Below the pieces are notes generated by a model, which was not told the origin of the DNA, made no database searches, and worked only from the letters and a program-made list of their open reading frames with translations. Shown here in pieces: positions 7,366 to 15,513 of a stretch of DNA of 22,059 nucleotides; the stretch's first letter is position 1; each line of letters opens with the position of its first letter. The stretch lies in the NCBI GenBank assembly GCA_012519875.1, contig JAAYPL010000045.1, positions 1 through 22,059 on the forward strand. The letters are read 5' to 3'. This DNA is from Clostridiaceae bacterium. Its GTDB lineage: Bacteria; Bacillota; Clostridia; Saccharofermentanales; UBA5734. A program made the position numbers and the translations under genes.

Positions 7366-8284
7366 ATTCTATAAGAACCGCAAGAAATTTTTTGCCATCT
7401 CACTCCTGCTGATGTTGGTCGGTGTGGCGGCGATAATTATTAATGGCATTAAACTCGATATCACCTTCAAAGGCGGCAGTATTCTCAAATATTCCTTTGT
7501 CGGCCAGATTGACTTGAGCAAAGCCGAATCCGCCATCAGCAAGGCCATCGGAATTGATGTCACCTGCCAGGAAACCCACGCGTTGGGCAGCGATGAGCTC
7601 AATCTGGTGATCAATGTTGCCGGTGACGAGGCCTTGACGCCGGATCAACAAATTGTTCTGCAGAAAGCGCTTGAAACAGCTTTTCCCGACACCATTTTTA
7701 AGTATGGCAATGCGCTGATGGTCAACCCCTTTATCGGCCGCGAACTTTTCACCAACGGCTTGTGGGCAATTTTGATTGCCTCGGTACTGATCGTAGCCTA
7801 TGTCTGGTTCAGCTTCCGCAGCATGTCCGGGCCTTCCGCCGGTGTTATGGCCTTGGTGGCTCTTTTCCACGATGTCGTAGTTGCCTTTTTTGTTTTTGTT
7901 GTTTTGGAGATTCCAATCAACGAATCGCTGGTGGCTGTTGTCTTGTCCATCTTGGGTTTCTCGATCAACGATACCATTGTTATCTATGACCGGATTCGCG
8001 AAAACGAGCGGCTGACCGCCAGAAAAATGCCGCTGGCGGACCTGGTTGACCTGTCGATCAACCAATCCCTTTCCCGTTCCATCAATACCAGCCTTTGCAC
8101 CTTTGGTGCCGTAACGGTGGCGTATATTTTTTCGGTTATTTACGATATCCCAAGCATTCAGCATTTTGCTCTGCCTATGATGATCGGCTTGATCAGTGGT
8201 GCCTATTCTTCCATTGCGTTGGCCGGTCCGCTTTGGGTTATGTGGAAGACACGTAAGGGCCGCAGCGGCTACGAGGGCAGGTAG
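7358..8284 (+). CDS. secF: Protein translocase subunit SecF
   Basis: Partner of SecD, 308 residues, the usual length for a separate SecF. TM1 is at about 12-30, then the SecF signature region ITFKGGSILKYSF (35-47) and a short P4 domain (about 50-125). The C-terminal five-TM block contains VALFHDVVVAFFVF (167-180), LGFSINDTIVIYDRIRENER (199-218) and SLSRSINTSLCTF (237-249), all diagnostic. A strong AAGGAGGG site at 7341-7348 sits inside the 3' end of secD, ten bases from the ATG, so it has its own initiation in addition to coupling. The stop is followed after only three bases by the start of an SMP-30-family gene. Confidence 0.96.
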   Translation: MFKFYKNRKKFFAISLLLMLVGVAAIIINGIKLDITFKGGSILKYSFVGQIDLSKAESAISKAIGIDVTCQETHALGSDELNLVINVAGDEALTPDQQIVLQKALETAFPDTIFKYGNALMVNPFIGRELFTNGLWAILIASVLIVAYVWFSFRSMSGPSAGVMALVALFHDVVVAFFVFVVLEIPINESLVAVVLSILGFSINDTIVIYDRIRENERLTARKMPLADLVDLSINQSLSRSINTSLCTFGAVTVAYIFSVIYDIPSIQHFALPMMIGLISGAYSSIALAGPLWVMWKTRKGRSGYEGR

Positions 8285-8287
8285 ATT

Positions 8288-9193
8288 ATGCCAACGACAA
8301 ATGACCAAATGCTGCAAGGACCGTTGGAGGTTGTTTATGAGGCCGGCGCTCGCCTCGCCGAATCTCCGGTGTGGGATGACCGTATCAACTGTCTTTATTG
8401 GGTTGATATCGAGGCCGGGCGGGTCTGCTGTCTGGATCCGGCCAGCCGAAAGAGCAGGACCGTTGAGATAGGACAGAGGGTCGGGGCCGTTGCTCTGCGC
8501 CAAAATGGCGGGCTGATTGCCGCCATGGAACAGGGTATCTATTATCTTGATTTTGACAGCGGTGAAACGCACTGGCTGGCCGATCCAGAAAGCCATCTGC
8601 CCGACAATCGCTTCAACGATGCGAAATGCGATCCGTGCGGCCGCTTGTGGGCGGGTACGATGGGGATGAACCGGCCGCGTCAGCCCGTGGCCGCCCTATA
8701 TATGCTGGCACCCGGACAGCCGATAAAACGTCAATTGGATCAGGTCAGTGTTTCCAACGGCATGGCTTGGTCCGCCGATTCCAGGATTTTTTATTATATC
8801 GACACGCAATTGGAGCGTGTGGATGCCTTTGATTTCAATCACATGACCGGTTCCATCACGAATCGGCGAACGGTTATTCGCATTGCCGAGGGAGAAGGAC
8901 GTCCGGACGGGATGACGATCGACAACGAGGGTATGTTGTGGGTTGCTCACTGGGGCGGCTGGCAGGTCGGACGTTATGATCCACAAACCGGAGAAAAACT
9001 TTTTTCTGTTGAATTGCCCGTTGCGCGAGTCAGCAGCTGCGCTTTCGGCGGTCCGAATCTTGATTGGCTTTACATAACCACCGCTCGGGATGGTTTGAGT
9101 GAGGCCGAAGCAAAAGAACAGCCCTTGGCCGGATCGATCTTTCGAATCAAGACAAACCAAAAGGGTCGCCCAGCCGACCGTTATGCCGGCTGA
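8288..9193 (+). CDS. SMP-30/gluconolactonase/regucalcin-family lactonase
   Basis: Six-bladed beta-propeller enzyme of the SMP-30 family, which hydrolyses sugar lactones with a divalent metal; 301 residues, the normal length. Metal-ligand positions are recognisable: Glu25 (LAESPVW), Asn157 (VSNGMAWS) and Asp207 (GRPDGMTID). The substrate-side segment is RFNDAKCDPCGRLWAGTM (108-125). There is no signal peptide, so it is cytosolic. The sugar specificity cannot be read from the sequence; gluconolactone, arabinonolactone and xylonolactone enzymes all belong here. It starts three bases after secF with only a weak GGCAGG-type ribosome site, so it is probably read through from the secDF promoter. Its last codons lie inside a terminator hairpin. 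Confidence 0.88.
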   Translation: MPTTNDQMLQGPLEVVYEAGARLAESPVWDDRINCLYWVDIEAGRVCCLDPASRKSRTVEIGQRVGAVALRQNGGLIAAMEQGIYYLDFDSGETHWLADPESHLPDNRFNDAKCDPCGRLWAGTMGMNRPRQPVAALYMLAPGQPIKRQLDQVSVSNGMAWSADSRIFYYIDTQLERVDAFDFNHMTGSITNRRTVIRIAEGEGRPDGMTIDNEGMLWVAHWGGWQVGRYDPQTGEKLFSVELPVARVSSCAFGGPNLDWLYITTARDGLSEAEAKEQPLAGSIFRIKTNQKGRPADRYAG

Positions 9194-9215
9194 GTGACCC
9201 TTGGCGCAAGTTTTT
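9161..9215. terminator. Bidirectional terminator between SMP-30 gene and nitroreductase
   Basis: AAGGGTCGCCCAGCCG (9161-9176) pairs with CGGCTGAGTGACCCTT (9187-9202) apart from a wobble and one mismatch. On the plus strand TTTTT follows at 9211-9215, eight bases after the stem. On the minus strand TTTTGGTTT follows directly. The stem covers the last codons and the stop of the SMP-30 gene. It would end both convergent transcripts. Confidence 0.65.
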
Positions 9216-9221
9216 GAGTAT

Positions 9222-9782
9222 TTAGTTGATTTTGGCGATGACAGTCCGATCGCGAGCCGGCCGTTCTCCCGGATCTTCATTGGTGTATCCGATAGCCAAC
9301 CCGTACAAGGGATCATAACCTTCCGGAATTTGCAGCTCTTTAAGGAGAGCCTTGCCGCCGGGTGCCAGTAAAGCCGGCTTGAAACCGGCCAGATAGCAGG
9401 TGCCCAGGCCCAGGGAACAGGCGGCAATAGCCATATTTTCCACGGCGTTGGCACAGTCGGCCGCGGCCATTGACGCATCCCTGCGGCCGGAAACGATAAT
9501 GACAAGGGGCGCGCCGCGGAAACTGTCAAAGTTGGGATCTGAGGCGGCCTGCTTGGCCATGGGATCGGCGCTTTCGCTCATGATTTGTTTATTGGCCGCG
9601 GAGATACGGTTCAGCAGATCCCGGCTGTTGACGACCGAGAAAAACCAGGGTTGGACATTTCTGCCGGTGGGAGCGGCCAGTGCGCATTCCAGCAGAAGAT
9701 CGATTTTATCCGCTTCGACAGGCTTATCTTTATAAGCGCGTACACTGCGTCGTGCCAGGATCGTTTTAATGGTTTCATTCAT
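9222..9782 (-). CDS. Nitroreductase-family FMN oxidoreductase
   Basis: Cytosolic FMN-dependent NAD(P)H oxidoreductase, 186 residues, at the short end of the family. FMN contacts are visible: ARRSVRAY (10-17), APTGRNVQPW (37-46), GLGTCYLAG (125-133) and the C-terminal IGYTNEDPGERPAR (164-177). The Met-Asn-Glu-Thr start is supported by AAAGGTGG upstream. The natural substrate is unknown; family members reduce nitroaromatics, quinones or flavins. It is monocistronic, divergent from the LacI-family gene, and shares a 98-base intergenic region with it. Confidence 0.93.
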   Translation of the reverse strand: MNETIKTILARRSVRAYKDKPVEADKIDLLLECALAAPTGRNVQPWFFSVVNSRDLLNRISAANKQIMSESADPMAKQAASDPNFDSFRGAPLVIIVSGRRDASMAAADCANAVENMAIAACSLGLGTCYLAGFKPALLAPGGKALLKELQIPEGYDPLYGLAIGYTNEDPGERPARDRTVIAKIN

Positions 9783-9831
9783 GGGTTTATTCCACCTTTC
9801 TTTAGTTTGTAATCGATTTCCTTCTATTTGT

Positions 9832-9859
9832 ATTTTACACGATAATATGATATTTTCAA
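9832..9859 (-). promoter_or_regulatory. Putative promoter of the nitroreductase gene
   Basis: On the minus strand TTGAAA (9859-9854), a 16-base spacer and TAAAAT (9837-9832). A weaker plus-strand candidate for the LacI gene, TTGTAT (9828-9833), 17 bases, TATTTT (9851-9856), overlaps it. If both are real, the divergent promoters occlude each other. Confidence 0.5.
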
Positions 9860-9880
9860 GTCAAGTCGAGAGGAGGGATC

Positions 9881-10897
9881 ATGTTGACGACGATCGGCGA
9901 AGTTGCAGCCAAGGCCAAGGTGTCCGTGGCTACAGTGTCGCGGGTGCTCAACGGAAGCTGTAAAGTCAGCGAGGAACGCCGTCGCCGGGTTTTGCAGGCG
10001 GTCAAGGAGCTGCAGTATGAGCCCAACCTTGTCGGCCGTATGTTGCGCAAATCGGAAACACGTACGATTCTGGTTGTTTTTTCCATCATGTTGCCGGATT
10101 TGATTCGAGGAATCAAAGATGCCGCTGCCGCTGCCGGTTATGAAGTGATCCTTCAGTACAGTCCGGGACCGGACACCGATGCGTCGCAGTTTGCCATGTT
10201 GCATCGGGGAATGGCGGACGGGGCGATTTTGCCGGAGATTCAAATCGATAATACCCTTCTTGCGTTGCTTTATGATCAGTTTACGATTGTTCAGTGCGGC
10301 GAGACAACCAAGTACCCCCAGGCACATGTGGTGGCGGTCAATAATGAGGAAATTGCCTGCCAAATGACGCGTCATCTGATTGAACTGGGCAGGAAACGCA
10401 TCGCCACGGTGGGGATCGGGAGTTGCCAAGGCCGACCGGCGTATTTTTCTCGTGAGCGAAGGGAAGGGGTGCGCCGGGCTCTTGATGAAATCGGGATCCC
10501 TCTTGATCAGCAATTGCACCTTGATGTTCAGATGGGCTATCGTGGCGGAGCCGAGGCCGCCGACTACCTTTTGTCTCTGCCCGAGCGTCCGGATGCTATT
10601 TTTTGCTTTCAGGACACTGTGGCAGTTGGCTGCATTCAGTCGCTGCATCGCCGGGGTGTGGCCGTTCCGGGGGATATAGCCGTTGCCGGCTTTGACGATT
10701 CCGAGATCTGTCAATTTATCGATCCGCCTTTGACTTCGGTTGAACAGCCATTTTACGAGATCGGCCGGGAAGCTGTGCGAACCTGGCTGCTCATTCATCA
10801 CGACCGGCCAAACCGGTCGATCGGCCGTCAGGTGCGCCTGGCAGCGCGGCTTGTAATCCGTGAATCCACCGGCGGTTCTCCGTCTTTTGTTGACTGA
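9881..10897 (+). CDS. LacI/GalR-family transcriptional regulator
   Basis: A 338-residue DNA-binding regulator. The helix-turn-helix TIGEVAAKAKVSVATVSRVL (4-23) and the hinge-helix region PNLVGRMLRK (48-57) are clear. A periplasmic-binding-protein-like effector domain follows, with the typical PDAIFCFQD, AVAGFDDSEICQFIDPPLTSVEQP and IGREAV stretches. The start is supported by GAGGAGGG. After the first strand of the effector domain (ILVVFSIMLPDLIRGIK) the usual Asn-Pro-Phe-Phe loop is missing about four to five residues, so the ligand pocket may differ. The next gene is an MFS transporter whose promoter carries a perfect LacI/CcpA-type operator, so this protein probably controls that transporter. 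The effector, likely a sugar, is unknown. Confidence 0.94.
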   Translation: MLTTIGEVAAKAKVSVATVSRVLNGSCKVSEERRRRVLQAVKELQYEPNLVGRMLRKSETRTILVVFSIMLPDLIRGIKDAAAAAGYEVILQYSPGPDTDASQFAMLHRGMADGAILPEIQIDNTLLALLYDQFTIVQCGETTKYPQAHVVAVNNEEIACQMTRHLIELGRKRIATVGIGSCQGRPAYFSRERREGVRRALDEIGIPLDQQLHLDVQMGYRGGAEAADYLLSLPERPDAIFCFQDTVAVGCIQSLHRRGVAVPGDIAVAGFDDSEICQFIDPPLTSVEQPFYEIGREAVRTWLLIHHDRPNRSIGRQVRLAARLVIRESTGGSPSFVD

Positions 10898-10904
10898 TTT
10901 TTGT

Positions 10905-10918
10905 TGAAACCGTTTACA
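10905..10918. promoter_or_regulatory. CRE-like / LacI-family operator
   Basis: TGAAACCGTTTACA matches the CRE consensus TGWAANCGNTNWCA at every position. It lies 8 bases after the LacI-gene stop and ends 8 bases before the -35 of the MFS promoter. It could bind CcpA or the adjacent LacI-family regulator, as both use CG-centred palindromes of this form. Confidence 0.75.
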
Positions 10919-10926
10919 TTCTTCCG

Positions 10927-10955
10927 TTGACATCCTGATCCCTGACTGCTATAAC
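10927..10955 (+). promoter_or_regulatory. Promoter of the MFS transporter gene
   Basis: TTGACA (10927-10932), a 17-base spacer, TATAAC (10950-10955). Transcription would begin near 10962, which excludes the upstream ATG at 10960 as a start and supports the ATG at 10987. Confidence 0.82.
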
Positions 10956-10986
10956 AAGTATGATTATTCGTTATAATGAGGTTTTT

Positions 10987-12165
10987 ATGCAAAAATTGTG
11001 GACCAGACATTTTCTCACTGCTTTTTTGATCAGCCTGTCCGTCATGCTTGGTCACTACACGTTGATTACTTCACTGCCTGCCTTTTTGACCAGCATTGGC
11101 GGTTCGGCTGCCGATGCCGGCTTGCTGAGCGGCGTTTTCACGATTGCTTCGCTGATTTCAAGGCCCTTTTTAGGTAAAATGGTTGATCATCGCGGCCGGC
11201 GCGTGGTTCTGGTTTCCGGTGCGGTGGTCATCCTGCTGGCCACGGCCATCTATCCGTTTCTGGCGATTGTGCCGCTTTTGGTCATTCTGCGTATTTTCCA
11301 TGGTTGCGGCCACAGCGCTTTTACAACCGCACTAAACACGGCGGTGGCAGATATCGTTCCCCGCTCACGCCTTTCGGAAGGATTGGCTTACATTGGCATA
11401 GCCGGAACGATTGCCACAGCATTCGGTCCTTTTATCAGCCTTGGCTTGGCTGCACGGAGCTTTACTGTTTTCTTCACCGTGTTGGCTTTGCTCGGTCTGT
11501 TCAGCCTCGGCGGTGCCGGCTTAATGAATTATGAAAAGGATTTGCCGGCCAGGTCCGGTTCATCCGTCAAAGGCAAGCTTTTCGAAAAGTCGGCGTTGCC
11601 TGTAGCTATTGTTTTTTTGTTGATGGCACTTCCGTTGGATGCCATGATGATTTTTATCGCAAATTATGGCGCTGAACGCGGTTTTCAGCAAATCGGCTTG
11701 TTTTATCCCGTCCATGCGCTGGCCATGGTTTTGTCCCGAGTGTTGCTGGGTCGACTGGTCGATCGGAGCGGGCCTAATCGGATCATGTTGCTCGCCATGC
11801 TGCTGGGTGTGTTTTCCCTTGCTTTCCTGGCATTTGCCCAAACCGACGGCCCGATGCTCATTGCGGCTTTCATTTTCGGCATCCCGATGGGAATCTCGAC
11901 AACAATCCTGCAAGCCATCCTGGTCCGAACCAGCCCGAAGGAAAGCTTGGGTGCGGCCAACGCCACCATGATGGCTTTTTCCGATATCGGTTTTGGTCTT
12001 GGGGCCATTATCATGGGTTATTTGATTGAGTTTTTCGGTTTTAAGATATTCTTTTTGCTGGCCGCCGGCTGTTTTCTGGTTTCCCTGTTGGCTTATATTG
12101 CGTTGCTTTGGGCCAAGATGCATCGGGCGGCAACCTCCGGAGCTGCTACATCGTCAGACTCCTGA
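10987..12165 (+). CDS. Major facilitator superfamily transporter
   Basis: A 392-residue, 12-TM cytoplasmic-membrane carrier. Motif A is seen in the first half (GKMVDHRGRRVV) and a degenerate copy in the second half (GRLVDRSGPNRI), placing the two six-helix bundles. RIFHGCGHSAFTTALNTA in the fourth to fifth helix region resembles drug- or sugar-efflux MFS proteins. The substrate is unknown. The start is placed at 10987 because TGAGG precedes it by five bases and because the promoter's start point lies after the upstream in-frame ATG. It follows a LacI-type regulator gene by 89 bases with its own promoter and operator, suggesting induction by a sugar-like ligand or catabolite control. It is convergent with carB, with 45 bases between the stops and no obvious terminator. 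Confidence 0.9.
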   Translation: MQKLWTRHFLTAFLISLSVMLGHYTLITSLPAFLTSIGGSAADAGLLSGVFTIASLISRPFLGKMVDHRGRRVVLVSGAVVILLATAIYPFLAIVPLLVILRIFHGCGHSAFTTALNTAVADIVPRSRLSEGLAYIGIAGTIATAFGPFISLGLAARSFTVFFTVLALLGLFSLGGAGLMNYEKDLPARSGSSVKGKLFEKSALPVAIVFLLMALPLDAMMIFIANYGAERGFQQIGLFYPVHALAMVLSRVLLGRLVDRSGPNRIMLLAMLLGVFSLAFLAFAQTDGPMLIAAFIFGIPMGISTTILQAILVRTSPKESLGAANATMMAFSDIGFGLGAIIMGYLIEFFGFKIFFLLAAGCFLVSLLAYIALLWAKMHRAATSGAATSSDS

Positions 12166-12210
12166 TGGGTGACTTCGGATCGGGGACGCAAATCATCATG
12201 AATCAATCTG

Positions 12211-15200
12211 CTATTCCTGAGATTCGTTTGAGCGGATCCCCTGATGGTATTCCTGCAGCGATTTGATGGGTTGGCCGGAGCCGCCGTTTTTCAGATAGTC
12301 GGCGATGCCACGGGCGCTGGCCAGCGCCGCCGTCATGGTGGTGATGTACGGCACTTTGTAGCGGATGGCGGCTTTGCGAATATAAGAGTCGTCAAATTGG
12401 CTCTGCTTTCCGGCAGCCGAATTGATGACCAGAGAAATTTCCTGATTGGTGATGGCATCAGCGATGTTGGGCCGCCCCTCATGTAGTTTTTTGATCTCTT
12501 CACAAGGCAGGCCGCGGGACAACAGCAGGTTGCAGGTTCCACCGGTGGCCAGTAGCTTGAACCCGATGGCATGGAACTCCCGGGCTACCTCCAAGACAGC
12601 GGGCTTGTCACGGTCATTGACACTGATCAGGACGGTTCCGGAGAGGGGCAGGGCCGACAGGGTGGCTTCTTGAGACTTGAAATATGCCAGGCCGAACTTG
12701 TTTGCCAAACCGAGAACCTCGCCGGTTGAACGCATTTCCGGACCGAGCAGCGGATCAACTTCGGGAAACATGTTGAAAGGAAAGACAGCTTCTTTGACTC
12801 CGTAATGGGGGATGATTTGTTCCTGCAGGTCGGTGAGCGGTGACGGATGTTTTTCAAAATCGGCCATGACCGCCGCGGTGGCCAGGCGAGCCATGGCGAT
12901 GTTGCATATTTTAGAAACCAACGGAACGGTTCGCGAGGCGCGCGGATTGGCTTCCAGGACATAAACGACGCCGTCCTCAATAGCGTACTGAATATTCATC
13001 AGGCCGATTACACCCATTTCACGGGAAATTTGCCGGGTGTACCGTTTAATTGTCTCTAAATGCCGGCTTTCGATGCCGATCGGCGGAATGACGCAGGCCG
13101 AATCGCCGGAATGAATACCGGCCAATTCGATATGCTCCATGACGGCCGGGACAAAGGCATCCTTGCCGTCGGCGACGGCGTCGGCTTCGGCCTCTATGGC
13201 GTGGGTGAGGAAACGATCGATCAGAATCGGCCGATCCGGTGTTACGCCGACGGCTGCGGCCATATAACGGCTCAGCATATCCTGATCATAGACCACTTCC
13301 ATGCCGCGGCCACCTAAAACATAAGACGGCCTTACCATCAGGGGATAACCGATCTGTTGGGCAATAGCCATGGCTTGCTCAACATTTGTCGCCATACCGG
13401 ACTCCGGCATCGGGATGTTGAGCCTTTCCATCATCTTCCGGAATTGATCCCGATCCTCCGCCAAATCGATGATGGCCGGTGACGTTCCGAGGATGCGAGC
13501 ACCGGCGGCCTCCAGTTCACCGGCGATGTTGAGCGGTGTTTGACCGCCGAACTGAACAATCACGCCCAAGGGTTGTTCTTTTTCGTAAATACTGAGCACG
13601 TCCTCAACGGTCAGCGGTTCAAAATAGAGCTTGTCAGACGTGTCATAATCGGTAGAAACCGTTTCCGGATTGCAGTTGACCATAACGGTTTCGTAGCCCA
13701 GATCCCGCAGGGTGAAGGCCGTATGGACGCAACAGTAGTCAAATTCAATACCCTGACCGATACGGTTCGGGCCGCCGCCCAGCACCATGACTTTGGGATT
13801 GGCGCTGGCCGTCGACCGATCCGGCGCATTGTAGGTGGAATAATAATAGGACGCTTGGTCGACACCACTGACCGGAATGGCCTCCCAGCCTTGGACAATA
13901 CCGAGAGCCGTGCGTCTCCGGCGAATCGTCTCTTCATCGGTGTCCAGCAACATCGCCAGGTAACGATCGGCAAAACCGTCATATTTGGCTTGGGCAAGCA
14001 GGTGATCGGAAATACCGGTTTCCCGGCAGCTGATAATTTCCTCTTCGAGCAGGACCAGTTCTTTCATTTGCCTGAGAAACCATGGCTTGATATGGGTCAG
14101 GCGGCAGAGCTGATCGATGTCGGCTCCTTTGCGCAAAGCTTCATAGAGAATAAAATGACGCTCGCTGTTCGGTTCGGCCAGCATGGGCAGCAGGTCGGCC
14201 AGACTTTTTTGATTGAAATCGCGGGCAAAACCCAGCCCGTAACGATTGATCTCGAGTGAGCGGACGGCTTTTTGCAAGGCTTCTTTGTAGGTTTTTCCGA
14301 TGCTCATGACCTCGCCGACCGCGCGCATCTGGGTGCCGAGCTTGTCCAGAACACCGGGGAATTTCTCAAAAGCCCAGCGGGCGAGCTTGACCGCGATATA
14401 ATCCCCTGACGGTGTATATCGATCCAGCGTGCCGTCGCGCCAGTAAGGGATCTCATCCAAAGTCAGGCCGACCGCCAGCATCGCCGAAACCAGGGCAATG
14501 GGAAATCCGGTGGCTTTGGAAGCCAGAGCGGATGAGCGGGACGTGCGCGGATTGATCTCAATGATGACCACGCGACCGGTTTGCGGATCATGGGCAAACT
14601 GAACATTGGTACCGCCGATGACCTCAATCGCCTCGACGATTGAATAGGCGTATTGTTGCAATCGCACCTGCAACTCCGGACTGATGGTCAGCATCGGGGC
14701 AGAACAGAAAGAATCGCCGGTATGAATGCCAACCGCATCGATGTTCTCGATGAAGCAGACCGTAATCATCTGGTTTTTGGCATCACGGACAACTTCAAGT
14801 TCCAGTTCTTCCCAACCCAGAACCGACTCCTCGATCAACACTTGTCCGATCATACTGGCCGAAAGGCCGCGCTGGGCAACCGTACGCAGTTCCTCCACGT
14901 TGTAAACCAGACCGCCTCCGGTTCCCCCCATGGTGTAAGCCGGCCGAATAACCACCGGGTAGCCCAATTCCTGGGCGATATTTTCGGCATCTTTGATGGT
15001 GTAGGCCGGCTTGCTTTTCGGCATATCGATACCTAAACGGGTCATGGTTTCCTTGAAAGCTATTCGGTCCTCACCACGTTCGATGGCGTCCAGCCGGACG
15101 CCGATAACCTCAACAGCGTATTGATCCAGAACGCCGGCTTTATTCAGCTCGGAACAAAGGTTGAGCGCCGACTGGCCGCCTAAATTCGGCAGCAAGGCGT

Positions 15201-15450
15201 CCGGCCGTTCCTTGGCGATGATTTCGGTCAGTCTGGAAACATTGAGCGGCTCGATATATGTTGCGTCGGCCGTTGTCGGATCGGTCATAATTGTCGCCGG
15301 GTTGGAGTTGACCAGAACAATTTTATAGCCCAACGCCCGGAGTGCTTTGCATGCCTGTGTTCCGGAGTAATCGAATTCGCAGGCCTGGCCGATGATGATC
15401 GGCCCGGACCCGATAATCAGTATCTTCTCGATATCGTTTCGTCTGGGCAT
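12211..15450 (-). CDS. carB: Carbamoyl-phosphate synthase large subunit
   Basis: Makes carbamoyl phosphate from bicarbonate, ammonia (from glutamine via CarA) and two ATP, for pyrimidine and arginine synthesis. At 1079 residues it is full length. It has the duplicated ATP-grasp layout: first half with IGSGPIIIGQACEFDYSG near the N-terminus and EINPRTSRSSALASKATG; second half with GGGPNRIGQGIEFDYCC, VRPSYVLGGRGMEVVYD and EANPRASRTVP. An oligomerisation region lies between them, and a C-terminal MGS-like allosteric domain (about 940-1079, containing LLATGGTCNLLLSRG) closes the protein. The second of two adjacent ATGs (15450) is preferred: GGAGG is six bases away, against three for 15453, and family members start MPRR/MPKR. 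No carA lies next to it; the neighbour upstream is a plus-strand dehydrogenase. Confidence 0.98.
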   Translation of the reverse strand: MPRRNDIEKILIIGSGPIIIGQACEFDYSGTQACKALRALGYKIVLVNSNPATIMTDPTTADATYIEPLNVSRLTEIIAKERPDALLPNLGGQSALNLCSELNKAGVLDQYAVEVIGVRLDAIERGEDRIAFKETMTRLGIDMPKSKPAYTIKDAENIAQELGYPVVIRPAYTMGGTGGGLVYNVEELRTVAQRGLSASMIGQVLIEESVLGWEELELEVVRDAKNQMITVCFIENIDAVGIHTGDSFCSAPMLTISPELQVRLQQYAYSIVEAIEVIGGTNVQFAHDPQTGRVVIIEINPRTSRSSALASKATGFPIALVSAMLAVGLTLDEIPYWRDGTLDRYTPSGDYIAVKLARWAFEKFPGVLDKLGTQMRAVGEVMSIGKTYKEALQKAVRSLEINRYGLGFARDFNQKSLADLLPMLAEPNSERHFILYEALRKGADIDQLCRLTHIKPWFLRQMKELVLLEEEIISCRETGISDHLLAQAKYDGFADRYLAMLLDTDEETIRRRRTALGIVQGWEAIPVSGVDQASYYYSTYNAPDRSTASANPKVMVLGGGPNRIGQGIEFDYCCVHTAFTLRDLGYETVMVNCNPETVSTDYDTSDKLYFEPLTVEDVLSIYEKEQPLGVIVQFGGQTPLNIAGELEAAGARILGTSPAIIDLAEDRDQFRKMMERLNIPMPESGMATNVEQAMAIAQQIGYPLMVRPSYVLGGRGMEVVYDQDMLSRYMAAAVGVTPDRPILIDRFLTHAIEAEADAVADGKDAFVPAVMEHIELAGIHSGDSACVIPPIGIESRHLETIKRYTRQISREMGVIGLMNIQYAIEDGVVYVLEANPRASRTVPLVSKICNIAMARLATAAVMADFEKHPSPLTDLQEQIIPHYGVKEAVFPFNMFPEVDPLLGPEMRSTGEVLGLANKFGLAYFKSQEATLSALPLSGTVLISVNDRDKPAVLEVAREFHAIGFKLLATGGTCNLLLSRGLPCEEIKKLHEGRPNIADAITNQEISLVINSAAGKQSQFDDSYIRKAAIRYKVPYITTMTAALASARGIADYLKNGGSGQPIKSLQEYHQGIRSNESQE

Positions 15451-15460
15451 CATTTGCCTC

Positions 15461-15483
15461 CAAAAAACAAGGGCCGACGGCCC
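15461..15483 (-). terminator. Terminator-like hairpin in the carB leader (possible attenuator)
   Basis: On the minus strand GGGCC-GTC-GGCCC (15483-15471) is followed by TTGTTTTTT, which runs directly into the GGAGG ribosome site of carB. It lies between the likely carB promoter and the start codon, so it cannot simply end an upstream gene; no minus-strand gene lies upstream for over 4 kb. The stem is only 5 bp but all G:C. Confidence 0.6.
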
Positions 15484-15504
15484 GAAATTCCGCTGATCGA
15501 CAAT

Positions 15505-15513
15505 ACTATATCA
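15505..15513 (-). promoter_or_regulatory. Extended -10 promoter of carB (putative)
   Basis: On the minus strand TGATATAGT (15513-15505) is an extended -10 element without a good -35. It would start transcription near 15498, giving a leader of about 48 bases that contains the hairpin at 15483-15461. Confidence 0.45.

Noticed and set aside
7400..8596. 398-codon minus-strand open frame opposite secF and the lactonase gene
   Set aside because: It spans the junction of two well-conserved plus-strand genes and has no recognisable motif or ribosome site.
8696..9529. 277-codon minus-strand frame overlapping the nitroreductase in another frame
   Set aside because: The nitroreductase frame has clear FMN motifs; this frame reads through a terminator and has no features.
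9824..10933. 369-codon minus-strand open frame opposite the LacI-family gene
   Set aside because: Shadow of the regulator; it would also run through the shared promoter region.
10960..10986. ATG 10960 as MFS start
   Set aside because: It lies upstream of the transcription start predicted from the TTGACA/TATAAC promoter and lacks a ribosome site.
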